Shown piece after piece: positions 1 through 10,700 of a DNA stretch of 64,000 bases (position 1 is the first letter of the stretch; each line of letters starts with the position of its first letter). A program made the translations under genes and the position numbers. A model generated the notes under the pieces. That model was given only the letters and a program-made list of their open reading frames with translations, had not been told where the DNA came from and did not search any database. This DNA is from Sipunculus nudus (lineage: Eukaryota > Annelida > Sipuncula > Golfingiida > Sipunculidae), in contig CM049315.1 in assembly GCA_026874595.1 (NCBI GenBank), positions 67,401,916-67,465,915 on the forward strand, in the 5' to 3' direction.

Positions 1-61
1 GAAAGGGTTCTTCTGTTAGTACTGGCTGGGTCACATGTATAAGAAGACTGAATCCAACTGG

Positions 62-1210
62 AATACGGGTAGTCGACAAGCAACTACGTGTATCTGCCAA
101 AATCAGAGTGGAACGGGTAAAGTGAGGCATGGATTGAGTGGCAAGGGGAAATAGAGTGAGGTGTGTTGCATATTAGCATGGATGTCTGCAGCCGAAATGT
201 GTAAGTACTAAGTAGATTGGGCCACCTACCAAAAAATCCAGAAAGCTGTCCAAGATGTATAAACACGCAAAATTTTAGGCAGATAAGTCAAACCACTACT
301 GAAATATGAGTAATTTTAGCCCACGGCAGACAAACAGACAGACGCTGTGCAAAAATGGTTGCAGGTGGTCCCTCCAGTTTTCTGCATGATAAAAAGCTAT
401 GCGAGATCTATACACATGTAAAATTTTGGCCAAATTGGTCAAACGGTTCCCGAGATATGAGCTTGGATGTCTGCAGCATAAACTAGAATGGAGGTGGCGC
501 CACCTGTCATAAAATCAAGAAAGCTGTCCAGGATGTATAAACCTGCAAAATTTTAGGCAGATATGTCAAACCACTGCCGAGATATGAGTGATTTTGTCCC
601 ACGGCAGACAAACAGACGGACATTGGTAAAAAATGATTGCAGATGGCGCCATCAGTTTTGCGTATGATAAAGAGCTATGAGAGATCTATACACATGCTAA
701 TTTTTAGGAAGATACGTCAAACCAGTCCGGAGATATAAGCCTGGATGTCTGCAGCTTGAACATGAATGTAGGTGGCGCCACCTGTCATAATATCAAGAAA
801 GCTATCCAGGATGTATGCCGAATTTCAGGTGAATTAGTCAAACCACTGCAGAGATATGAGTGATTTTAACCCATGGCAGATGAACAGATGGACACTGTGC
901 AAACATGGTTGCAGGTGGTGCCACCATTTTTTGTGTATGTTATAAAGCTATCCAAGGGCTACATTTGTACAAAAGTTTTTTCCTGATCAATCAAATGGTT
1001 CCCGAGATATGTGCGTTTATGTGTGGAAACAGATGCACAAATGGATGCTGGGCAGAGAGGAAAGGTCAGAGGTCAACACCAACTGGTTAGGCCCCGATAA
1101 TTGGTATAAGTTTCGGAAAAATCAGTCCAGTAGTCTCAGAGGAGTTCTCCGGGGGACCGGCCGAGCCGGTCAAAAACACAGTATCCGCAAAACTTCATTT
1201 TGGCGGATAC
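62..1210 (+). mobile_element. Family A dispersed element, near full-length copy 1
   Basis: Non-coding element seen again at 24812-25977 in the same order and orientation, so the shared ends define it. It opens with AATACGGGTA, then a GTATCTGCCAAAATCAG motif at about 90-106, and closes with a 30-bp imperfect hairpin at 1181-1210 (arms GTATCCGCAAAAC and TTTTGGCGGATAC). The 5' motif GTATCTGCCAAAA is the inverted match of the 3' arm, so the element has subterminal inverted repeats. The interior holds about three ~278-bp sub-units, each with a GGTGGCGCCACC-type palindrome (near 493 and 772) followed by TGTCATAAAATCAAG. No reading frame of note. Superfamily not assigned. The other copies keep only the 3' end. 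Confidence 0.75.
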
Positions 1211-1364
1211 AATTGGGACTGGTCTATACAGGTTGTACAAAAGAAGAATAAGACAAGGTCAAGGGGCCTTTACACAGAAAAACCTTTCTGCCTTCCGTGT
1301 GCGACCACAAAATTTACCAGGTTGTCATAGGAGGCTCAAAGAAGGCAGAATGGTTGCCTAGGTC

Positions 1365-1765
1365 GTTCAAAGGTGGTACACAGGAGTTTCAGGCATCACC
1401 ATGGATGCCATGGTCGCCGTGAGTTTTTGAACATGTTCAAAACAATCGCACAAAGGTCGCCGAGGTGGTGGGTTGCTCAAAGGTGGCTCAAAGGAGGCAG
1501 AAGGGACACAAGCATTGCCGTAGTTGTAGAATGGAGGCACAGTGGTCGCTCTGGTGGCACAGGGGAAGCAGAGAGAAGGCAGGCAAGAAAATGCCCTAAT
1601 GCTGCATTTTTGGGAGGTTCGAGGGAAGCACAAGTATCGCTGAAACGGTTATGGAGCAATTACACAGAAACAGGATTTTCTGGGGTTAGGCGACCATTGA
1701 GCGTTCTAGTCATTTTTTGGTTGCTCAAAGGTGGCACAAAGGTGGCAGCCCTGTGTAAAGGGACC
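1365..1765. other. Low-copy stretch with a degenerate internal repeat
   Basis: Higher in G+C than its surroundings. The motif GTTGCTCAAAGGTGGC recurs imperfectly near 1365, 1473 and 1731, and TTACACAGAAA occurs near 1270 and 1659. A 165-codon open frame covers it (1373-1870, + strand). Its residues are rich in R, G and W with no domain I recognise, and it runs into the degenerate tandem family downstream, so I do not call it a gene. Confidence 0.35.
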
Positions 1766-1769
1766 TTCA

Positions 1770-2300
1770 CTAGTTTTTATAAACTCAACCAAGAACTTTG
1801 TGTGTCAAATTTTAGGGACACAATATTTCCAAAGTTATTGCATCAGACAAATGTTAGAAATGAAATTTAAGTCAGTTGATTTGACCTTCAAAATAAAGGC
1901 CATTTTCATAATTTTATAATCCTCTGAGAACTGAATTGTAAAATGTTGCTTATAACATATGCAATACTTCCAAAGACAAAATATGCAATACTACCAAAGA
2001 CAAAATATGCAATACTTCCAAAGACAAAATATGCAATACATCCAAAGTTATCAAGTTCAAAACATTTTATATTTTGACCAATTTGACATGGAAGATCAAG
2101 GCCAAAGTAAACAGTTTTTGGTCTTGCTATAGAGCACTGAACAAACAAATTTTGTGTCAAATTTGAAGGGAAAACCTCCTGAACATCAACAGCATAGGGG
2201 TCACAATAATACTAGATATCTGCAGATTTGACCTTGAAAATGAAGTTATTGGGTTCACAAAAAAATTACATTTCTACTGATGTGACCCTGAAAATCAATA
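1770..2300 (+). repeat. Degenerate copies of the ~150-bp tandem family
   Basis: Phrases such as TTGTGTGTCAAATTTTAGGG, CCAAAGTTATTG and GATTTGACCTTGAAAATGAA match the units of the array at 5575-6615 in the same orientation. The units are much more diverged, and one has been overwritten by a 24-bp tandem expansion (1957-2047). I read this as an old relic of the same array. Confidence 0.5.
1957..2047. repeat. Tandem repeat, 24-bp unit, about 3.8 copies
   Basis: Units starting ATATGCAATACTTCCAAAG at 1957, 1981, 2005 and 2029 are nearly identical; the last is partial and only a few bases differ between units. It lies inside the degenerate ~150-bp family and duplicates that family's 'aatacttcaaaag' segment, so it is a local expansion. 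Confidence 0.9.
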
Positions 2301-2436
2301 GGCAATAATAAACACACCAGTCTTCTGGAACTTATAAAACTTGTGATGATCAATAAATTCAGATACAAGGTTCCAGGACACTAGATCAAAGAAACTGTAG
2401 CAATTGCTGTCAACTGATGCTCTCAAACACAAAGAA

Positions 2437-4074
2437 ACAAGGGACCCATGGTCACATCACTCAGCTGAATTTTGGAAAATATTAGTTACTGCAAAATATT
2501 TTTATTTCTTTTGGTTTTTCATGTATATTATCATTAGAAAAGCTATGAGAAAATGGCCCTGCTAAAATGAAACTCTGTAAATTATAGAATAATGGACATG
2601 AGCTAAACCATTTAGTGATGCACCAAGGGAACAAATAGGCCTACGGTAAGTGATATATAAAAGTAACATTTCATAAACAAATAATGTGTGAAGGTAATTA
2701 AGTTTTCAAAAGTTAAATATATGGCCATGCGAGTTAAAAATTAATCCCACAAAGTCTGACCAATATTCCTTATTTTAATATTAAATTAACAGTGTTATTC
2801 ACACCTAGGCCCTGCCAACTTTAATAGATATGAATGAAATGCTACAAAGTATTTATATCTTCTCAAATCTTGTCAGTTAGCACTTACATTAGATTCTAAT
2901 ATTTTATCACATTTGAATATTAGGATTAAATTCCTAAAATTATTTTCTTAAAAAAATAAAAATTGTCCAAGTCTCATCATAAAGAATTTATTTAACATTA
3001 AAATTTAAGATTCATCTTGTTTATTGGTCCTGTGTATTGAAGGGGTGGGTGGAGGGGAGGGGTCTCCGTTGTTACTGCTCGTTGCTGAAAAAAAATGTTA
3101 ATTTTAAGATTCATCTAGTTCATAGTACAGGTCTGTCAACGATATGGGGTGGGGGGGGGGGGGGGGGGTGGAGGCTCCCTGTGGTATGGTATTAACTGCA
3201 GACAGCCTGATCAAACTCAACTCAGTGGAGAGAGGGCTTGCCCTAGTGATGGGATTGCATAACATTATGCCAACAGCCTGGGGAGCATAGAGAGCTGCAC
3301 TGAATGACCAACAGTGACCAAAGTGGACTGCTTGACAATGTAAGGGAATACAACAAGAGCCTCCAAAAAATTCAATAACAAGCCTAATTTTGCAGCTTTT
3401 ATTTTCAAATATCAGATTTTAACAGATTAAATCCTTATGTGCACATGCTGTGAAAATTAAATCCACAGTACTTACAAGAAAAAAACGTGCCGTGGCCAAA
3501 GTTGGGCAAAATTTAAGGTACCATTTTTTTATTTTTGCTAATATTTTAAAAAATTTAAAAGATTTTGATCTAATTTTGGGTATACAATTTAAGTTTGATT
3601 AATCAAAGTTATATTACTGGGAAAAAAGTCCTTAGCTTAAACATGTTTTGTGTTAAGTGATCAAATATCTTTCCTGATTTTTCACAAATTGCATTATGTT
3701 TGAGCCCATAACTTTTTTAAATTATACAATACAGACATTATTTCTGGCATGTACATAGGAACTATATAGAGGAATATTTATGGCGAATATGAGGAAAAAC
3801 AGAAGAGTGGTTTTGATATTAGGCAGTCCTGAAGTGTGAAAATAGGTTTTTAATAAAAAACTGAGGTTTTTCCTTAATTTATCAAAGGAACAAAGTCGCA
3901 AAGACCCAGTTTTCGGCTTGCTAGGAGATCTTGGGGACATCTTACATTATGCCAGATTTTGGATTCCTAGTTCTTACGGTTTAAAAATATGCCACATCTA
4001 CGGATGGACAGACGGACAACGGACAGTGGACCACGACTATAGCTCAAATGACTTATAGTCAGCTGAGCTAAAAA
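2437..4074 (+). mobile_element. Family C dispersed element, copy 1
   Basis: It starts near GGGACCCATGG followed by ACTCAGCTGA and ends with CTATAGCTCAAATGAC, then TCAGCTGAGCTAAAA. The start and end carry an inverted ~10-bp match (GCTCAGCTGA type). The last ~670 bp align almost continuously with 13530-14215 (shared phrases GCTGTGAAAATTAAATC, GATCTAATTTTGGGTA, TTTTCCTTAAT). Just before the end is a GACGGACAACGGAC stretch, the usual closing motif of this class. The interior is AT-rich and non-coding and carries a G18 tract at 3151-3168 that corresponds to a G tract in copy 2. I recognise the style from mollusc genomes, but the class (retroposon or DNA element) is unknown to me. Confidence 0.7.
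3151..3168 (+). repeat. Poly-G tract (G18)
   Basis: Eighteen uninterrupted G after GGGGT, inside family C copy 1. Copy 2 has a G12 tract at the corresponding place (13337-13348), so the tract belongs to the family and its length varies. Confidence 0.95.
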
Positions 4075-4157
4075 TGTGTTACAAAATTAGATAAAATATA
4101 TAAATTTTTTAAGATTAACACCTGATGTAACTGTCCATGATCTATGTACTAAGCAAG

Positions 4158-4330
4158 AATCATGGCAATCCAAGCATTAATTATTGAGATACTGGAGCTT
4201 TTGTATCAAATGTTTAATTATTCTAGGGTGCATAAACAGGCCCTATACCTCAGAGAATACAGGCTGCAGTGAACATATTTCAGGCTTCCAAGGAGATTTT
4301 TTAAGGACCTCAAAAGATGAAAAGTTAAGA
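4158..4330 (+). repeat. Solo, diverged family D monomer
   Basis: Contains the family D order AATCATGGCAATCC, ATTATTGAGATACTGGAG, TTTTGTATCAAATGTTTAAT, ATTCTAGGGTGCATAA, then CTTCCAAGGAGATTTTT. These align with the 336-bp units at 25984-28290. It lies just downstream of family C copy 1, which matches the C-D association at 24.6-28.4 kb. Confidence 0.55.
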
Positions 4331-4379
4331 CTTTCAGTCCCTGAACCAACAATTATCTTGTAAAGTGTGCCAAAACAAA

Positions 4380-5570
4380 GTTTATGATTTTTTTCACTGC
4401 ACCATAAATGTAAGGGCAACACTTTAGTTAAAGGTATTTTTGCCCCCTCAGGCTATCGGGGTGAGGTCAAAGATTATGACCTTGGGGAGTAGTTGCAATG
4501 ACAAGGGATTTTGTCAGGTTAATTTTGTCCATATCTCATCAAAGCAGTGAAGTCACCTCTGGTCATCTTGGAGCAAATGACATTATTGGCAACTTGGAAA
4601 TAATTACAAGCAAACACTAATTACAAGCATGTGAATACTCTGGAATGCAGCGCCAAGCTTTATGTTTGTCAGACTTCAGAATGACACAGTTTCTTTTGCT
4701 TCATTAATACTGCATCCTGGCAGTTAGCGGAATCCATTTCAAAAGTTCAGACTTTTTGCCCCATTCCCGCAACAATTTACTGCCGAAGAGCAGTGCACGT
4801 GAAAACAATGTTATGACTAATGTAGACCTGCCCTGAAAACAAAGCAACAGTCCCATGTTTATCTCACACGCAGTGCTTGAAACCATTAATAATCATGAAT
4901 GCATAATTAGACTGGTCCACAAGCTGGATTTCAATTATTTGCTCTGCCTAGACAAGTATTTCCTGGAAAAAAATGGCTTTATTGAGAATTAATTACTGTG
5001 ATGTGCTGGAGTTAATTCACTGCAGAATTCATATGCTATGGATGAAATGGCTGCATTTCATGAATACGCAAATGCTCCAGGGATTCAATCACACACATTT
5101 GTGGTAAAAAGATGGTGCAATAAAATTACAAAACATACATGGCAACAGCAACATTTGATCAAATCAAGCTGATTTTGGAATTTTTAACAAGCACAAACTT
5201 GTTATCTACATGCAAACATTTGAGTTTTGTCCACAAACTGGATTTATTACCCTCTAAAAGGGTAACCAGGTATTTAACAGCAATACTATCACTGGTGTTA
5301 TAATTCTATGATAATTCAAATAATTACAATTCACCAACTGTATTTAGACATTATAAGGTGACCAGTCCTATGGAATGAAGCAGTTCTGTGCATGATAACT
5401 TTTCTAATTACAATTCAGTTTATTATTGAACTGCAAGCCCTTTGATATGTGTTCAAATAGAATTCATTAAGAACTAGAATGGCTTGTTTCTGCACTTGCA
5501 AAAACAGATATCTCCCCCCCGGCCCCAGTTTGCATATAGGTTATATCAATGAAGACGAGGTGAGAGATCT
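4380..5570. other. Unique sequence; possible regulatory block at about 4690-5110
   Basis: No repeat family and no credible reading frame. The part from 4860 to 5110 is dense in homeodomain/POU-type words: ATTAATAATCATGAATGC, ATAATTAG, GAATTAATTACTG, GCAAATGCTCC. Such density is typical of developmental enhancers, but AT-rich DNA gives these words by chance, so a regulatory role is only a guess. Confidence 0.25.
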
Positions 5571-5574
5571 GACC

Positions 5575-6615
5575 CTGCCAAGGTCACCAAGTTTTTAAAC
5601 TAGTTCAAGATTTTGGTAGGGACAATCAGTGTTTCAAATTTGGGAGGAAAATATCAAACCATTCAAAAGTTATTGTGTTAACAAGATAATAACTATAATT
5701 TGGCTGATTTTACCTTGAAGATATTGGTCAAGGTCAAAAGCTAAAGCTTTTGAAATTCCAATGAGAACTTTGTAGAACAAACAGCGTACCAAATTTGAGG
5801 ACAAAATGTGAAATACTTCAAAAGTTATTGGCTTTACAATAATTTTCAATTTCGCCAGATTTGACCTTGAAGATGAAGGTCAAGGTCACTGGATTTCAAA
5901 CTCGTCCGAGATTTCAGTAGGAACCATAGTGTGTAAAATTTCAGCGGAAAATATGCAGCTCTTCAAAAGTTATCCTGTTCACAATATAACCAAAATAATT
6001 TACATTTTGGCAGATTTTACCTACAAGATGATGGTCAAGGTCATCCATTTTCAAACTCCTTTGAGAACATTGTAGAGACAATTGGTGTACCAAATATGAT
6101 GCAAAAATGTGAAATACTTCAAAAGTTATGGGCTTCACAAAAATTTTACAGTTTGGCAGATTTGAACTTAAAGATGATGGTAAAGGTCGAACTTATCCGA
6201 GATTTTGGTAGGAACCATTAATGTGTCAAAATTTGGAGGAAAATATTCAGCCCTTCAAAAGTTACCATGTTTACAAGATACCAAAAAAATTTACATTTCG
6301 GCAGATTTGACCTTAAAGATGGTCAAGGTCACCAGGTATGAACTTGTTGGAGATTTTGGTGGGCACAATCCCTGTTTCAAATTTTGGAGGAAAATATGTA
6401 GCCCTTCAAAAATTATTGTGTTCACAAGATATCCTACAAGAATTTAACATTTCCGCAGATTTGACCTTGAAGATAAAGGTGGTGGTCACCAAGTTTCAAA
6501 CTCTTCTAAGATTTTGGTGGGTTCCATTAGTGTTTTAAATTTTGGAGGAAAATAAACAGCCCTTCAGATGTAATCGAGTTCACAAGATATCCTACAGACA
6601 ACAACTGACGAAGGC
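5575..6615 (+). repeat. Tandem array, ~150-bp unit, about 7 copies, two unit types
   Basis: Each unit ends in GACCTTGAAGAT followed by a variant of GGTCAAGGTCA and carries CTTCAAAAGTTAT in its middle. Two subtypes exist. Type 1 has GATTTTGGTAGGAACC and GGAGGAAAATAT; type 2 has GAGAACTTTGTAGA and AAAATGTGAAATACTTC. Reading order is 1-2-1-2-1-1-1, so the array began as a dimer and ended by monomer amplification. It closes with GACAACAACTGACGAAGGC-type sequence and a G19 tract. No coding potential. Confidence 0.85.
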
Positions 6616-6642
6616 AGACGACGGCACTGAAAGGGTGTCCCT

Positions 6643-6661
6643 GGGGGGGGGGGGGGGGGGG
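6643..6661 (+). repeat. Poly-G tract (G19)
   Basis: Nineteen consecutive G directly after the ~150-bp tandem array. Confidence 0.95.
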
Positions 6662-7760
6662 AGACATAATTAAGCGTGTTAATACAGTTGACTGGATTCA
6701 CTCTTAAGATGACAGGCACAGATAAACTAATTAATTAACTGTTTTGACTTGGGTGTTCATAGGAGAAAGGTGTTGAATGTTATATACAAAATCTCTCGTA
6801 TTAATCCTGTAAGAATTTCCTTAATTCCAATTATCAGTTTGGCAAATGTATAAATAGTGTGCAGCTTACTGAACCAGACAGTTAATGTCAGAGCCATAGA
6901 GAGGAGGATAGTCAGACAGCCAGGATAGAGAGAGGAGACAGGAATAAGGACAGGAGTTAACACAGAGAGAGACAGAGAGAACAAACACAGTTAAGTGGGA
7001 AATAAGGCAAACTATCAGTGTATATTTTGGACATTTGTTATTATTAAATTTGATTGAATAAACTTGGAAGTAAACTGCATCTGGACTAAAAAATTGCAAG
7101 TAAAAGGGCTTTGGGTCTTGAAGTTAGGTCATTCACAAGGATCGAGTTTGGCTCTCGAATGGCATGGCTGGGTCTCCGCTGCTGAGATTGGTGGAGGGAA
7201 TGCGGGTTGCTTCTGGCTTTGTGGCTGTGGATGCTGTAGCTTTCTAACAAGGACAACGACCCAGGAGAGACGATGGCGCCCTCTACGGCTCCCTGCTTGG
7301 CTTGGCGTGGCACTGCGACTGTTGGCTCAGAGAACATGCTTAAGGAGCGCACAGGGCTGAGGTCTTGACCGCAGCAACCTGTAGCTGCTTGATGAGCGTA
7401 TACTTCTTTTGGTTGGTCTGTATGTGAAAATCAGCAGCCAGTGAAAAAAACACATAAACAACTGAAGGTGATAGTTGGGGGAGAATCCGGCCTGCGACTT
7501 ACTACTACAGTACCTCTCACATCATGCCAAGTGAACTTTGGACTAATTCCTGAAGCTCAACTTTGAACCAATTCCCCAAGCTAAAGATGCCAGGTCTGTG
7601 CATGATTAATACACAAGCACAAAGACGCATGTATCAGCATGTTATATCCGAGTCACTGAATACATGGCCACCACCATTTACAACCTTAAAATCTATGCAA
7701 AACACTAAACTTTTACAATGGACCAAATTGATATCCACTTTTCACACAGCTTTTTGTTTC
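6662..7760 (+). other. Unique sequence with promoter-like and poly(A)-like signals
   Basis: TATAAATAG at 6849-6857 is a good TATA-box match and AATAAA occurs at 7057-7062. Between them is a purine-rich GAGAGA/GACAGAGAG segment (6896-6985). This order resembles the U3-R part of a retrotransposon LTR or a short transcription unit. I found no matching second copy, no clear TG...CA ends and no polymerase reading frame, so the call stays open. The open frames here (7064-7360 +, 7086-7352 -) overlap on opposite strands and look accidental. Confidence 0.25.
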
Positions 7761-7769
7761 TAATTGAGA

Positions 7770-7990
7770 AGTCAATTTTCAACTGATCCCATGACCTTGA
7801 ATCATGACCTTATCTTGGAGGCCCATTTTAAATGGACCTAATGATCTTGGGCCATGACCTTGTCAGACAGACCTATTTTTAAATAATATTGTGACCTTGA
7901 ACTTTGACCTTTTCCTTCTTTATCCCACTAGAGGTCTCTCCAGTATATCACATCTCTGTCACATCCATGTCCTCTGAACTTTGTTGACCC
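7770..7990 (-). repeat. Degenerate repeat with nuclear-receptor-like half-sites
   Basis: CATGACCTTGAATCATGACC, CATGACCTTGTCA and GTGACCTTGAACTTTGACC recur here. Read on the minus strand these are AGGTCA half-sites; 7898-7910 is a spaced-by-one direct repeat (AGGTCAAAGTTCA). It is probably a relic of the GGTCAAGGTCA tandem families rather than a selected element. Confidence 0.4.
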
Positions 7991-8019
7991 CTAAGAAACA
8001 ATTATTGTCATATCTCCTT

Positions 8020-8083
8020 GTCCAGACCAAATCCCAATTGGGGTTTAGGCCAGACTGGATCCCGATCAGGATTTGGTCTGGAC
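8020..8083. repeat. Perfect 15-bp inverted repeat (hairpin)
   Basis: GTCCAGACCAAATCC at 8020-8034 is exactly reverse-complemented by GGATTTGGTCTGGAC at 8069-8083, with a 34-nt loop. A second short inverted repeat, CCAGATC-AG-GATCTGG, follows at 8099-8114, just before the (TA)n tract. Confidence 0.9.
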
Positions 8084-8122
8084 CAACTGTCTATTAGTCC
8101 AGATCAGGATCTGGGCCTTGAC

Positions 8123-8131
8123 TTATATATA

Positions 8132-8188
<57 letters not shown>
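8123..8188. repeat. (TA)n microsatellite
   Basis: About 66 bp of alternating TA with one TTTA interruption near 8134. It creates a meaningless YIYIYI reading frame on both strands. Confidence 0.95.
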
Positions 8189-8189
<1 letters not shown>

Positions 8190-8190
<1 letters not shown>

Positions 8191-9135
8191 TTCCTTATTT
8201 TTTTTTTTAACTTTTGTAGTTTGTGAAGGAGCCGATGTAGGGCTTGGCTTGCAGAGTCAAAAGTATCAGCCCGAACTTCAGTCTTTTGTTCATTCATTCT
8301 GTTAATAGAACACCAGTAATCTTAAGCACTTAATGATAGCATATGATCAATATCATTCACATACCTTAATCATCAGGTAATGGGTAAGTGCCATGACAGC
8401 CTAAGTTTGGCTTACTTTAAAATACATAGAAGGAAAGAGAATTACTATCTTTCAATTTTTATTTTTTCCCCTAAACAACAGAATCTGATACATTTAACTG
8501 TTATTTCCCATAATTCAAGTGGCGATTTAAAAGGCTGTACCTCTGTCATTTTACATCATCATCACAAAATAACATACTTGTAGTGATGTACTGCCAGTGT
8601 ACCTCCTGAACCTGCCCACCAGAGCTGCCTCCAGTCTAACTGTTTGCACACTGGATAATTGCAGTAACTGTCAGGGTATTGAATGAGGGCCTGCATTAAC
8701 CGTTAACCAGCTGACCATTGGTGGGGCTCTGTACAGGAATGATTCCTCACCTGGCCACATTAACACCTGGGTTTGTGAGAGGGGTCATCAATGGCCAATC
8801 CCCAGGGGAGGTCAGGGGGTCATTTTGCACTTGATAAGACAGCAATAAAAGAACTTTTGCCTATTTATCAATGATAACCTATACACTAGAGAGCTGACCA
8901 ATTATCAGCCCAATACACAAAGCCATATGGCTCCCTAGGGAGATTGCAAACATGTCTTATGTAATAACATTAGGTTTATTGAAAGCTACATCAAGTCAGT
9001 CAGCCAGCCGGGTTTCCACTTTGCTCCTGCCTTATGGTTTTCTGCAATAGTTCAGTGTCATAGTAACTTATGCCATTAAGACAAAGACAAGATAAGATGG
9101 GAAGGGTGCCAACCAATGCCTGAACCTCTAAATAT
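8190..9135. other. No gene or repeat recognised
   Basis: AT-rich unique sequence. The short open frame at 8380-8583 shows no family resemblance. Confidence 0.5.
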
Positions 9136-9139
9136 GTTT

Positions 9140-9522
9140 TTGAATAACAGTTTCTAATGATGAATTATGATATAAGTTTCAGGTGTATGTGTTAAACACC
9201 TCCTGAGATAAAATATACAGACATATTCTAATAATGTGTCATGTGTAAGAGAACATTATCCATAATGGATGGACATGCACAATTTCAGCCCAATACATTG
9301 AAACACTCCTGAGATTTATGCATCAATAAAAAAAAATAAGCACAGATCGACACTGCTCCAAAGTATGTAGCTGCAACAACCTATTTTTGTTAGGCACCAG
9401 TTCCTAGCTATGTGACCCTACAATTTTGTTAGGTTTCAGAAAGATCTGTGAAAGGGTCTAATGTGGCGTGGCAAAACCAATTTGAAAATATAGTATCTGC
9501 AAAACTGTGTTTTGGCAGATAC
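9140..9522 (+). mobile_element. Family A element, old 5'-truncated copy
   Basis: GACATGCACAATTTCAGCCC with ACTCCTGAGATTTATGC (9262-9320) matches the 'cacaattttggcccaatcggtcaaa...gagatatgagc' part of family A. TTAGGCACCAGTTCC and the terminal hairpin at 9493-9522 (arms GTATCTGCAAAAC and GTTTTGGCAGATAC) match its 3' end. It is considerably diverged, and only 3' parts of the element are present. Confidence 0.6.
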
Positions 9523-9859
9523 AAAAATTATAATTTCTTATCCTAAAACATATGAGATGCACTTCTTATTCAAGGTCAAGACCAGACAGCCAGAGGTCAC
9601 ATCATGTGTAACTGTATGTAGCATGTGCTGCCTCACCAGACAAAGAGAAGCAATTTACACATCCAGCTCAAAATTACATGACTAAGAGGAACCAGTTATA
9701 TGTAATCAGGCTAATTTTTTACTAATAACTGATCAGTCCATCATTATCAGCTCAATTTAATCTTCATATTATTTCAATTATACAGGGTAAACAAATCTAT
9801 CCTGGTTCCAAGCCATTAAGCAGTTGATGATGAAGACATTTTGTTTAAAATGAGCAGTT

Positions 9860-10700
9860 CATATCAAACTAGAAATGTTTGGGACCCAATGATCCTCAAT
9901 TAGGCCCCCACAATGCCCTGTTCCCTAAATGGCAGTGGTGTGGCCAAACTGGCTGTGAGATTGGTCTGAAATTTATCACAACAGATAATCTCAATTGAGC
10001 TCAAAATATGTTGCAATGTCTAAAAAGACAATGCCAGCAAAAGGAAATGCTTGATCACTGACTGGCACACAAATTATATTTTGGGGATCTGCACACATCC
10101 TCTCATGGGTGTCAATCTTCCGTAAAATTGTCACTGCAACTGCTTGAATGGTTCTTGAATGCACATGCAAGTAGTTCCAAGATCACTGCCTACCAGCCAT
10201 CTTGTATCACTAACCTGACTGAAATTCAATAATGAACATGCTCTCATAAGTGGATCAGAAATTTGATGGGGTTAGGGCCCCCATGGGCACAAGCGATCCC
10301 TCTGAAATTGAGAAAGATAGACTGAACTTTCTTTCAGAAATTGTGTAGTAAAAAAATCAAAGGCTATGCTATGTTGGCCATGTTGCAGTTTGGGCAGGTC
10401 AGTATTTCTACAGGAATAGAGCCTTCATAGGCCCCAGTCATCCCTGTAAATTTAAGAAAGATACATTTTTTTTCTTTGGGACACTTAATGCAAAATAAAA
10501 TTCAGATTTTGCTCTTGAAGCCATACTGTTTTTTTTTATCAGCGGGTCTGCATTTGACAGGGCAGGAGTCCTCCTAGGCAACAATCATACCTGTGAATTT
10601 CAGAAAGATCAAATGCATTTTCTTTGAGAAACTGCATGCAAAATCACATGTCACTGACAGACAGAAGGATAGACAAGGAGATCACCATTAGCCAGTGCAC
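9860..10700 (+). repeat. Family F: degenerate tandem repeat of ~155 bp
   Basis: The block 'aggcccc/ggcaac...tcatccctgtaaatttaagaaagat...cattttctttgggac...aatgcaaaat' appears three times, near 10272, 10430 and 10571. An older relative lies upstream (CTCTCATGGGTGTCAAT near 10105). It closes with GACAGACAGAAGGATAGAC, the same kind of ending as families C and D. A related fragment is at 43160-43442. No coding potential. Confidence 0.6.

Noticed and set aside
1373-1870. 165-codon gene
   Set aside because: Basic, W/R/G-rich translation of a degenerate repeat that runs into another repeat; opposite-strand frames of similar quality overlap it.
7274-7281. TGGCGCCC as a retrotransposon primer-binding site after an LTR
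   Set aside because: Only 8 bases fit a Lys-tRNA-type site, the following bases do not, and no second LTR copy, TG...CA ends or polymerase coding sequence is present.
8018-8305. Coding frame across the (TA)n tract
   Set aside because: The YIYIYI stretch is just the microsatellite; the opposite strand is open in the same place.
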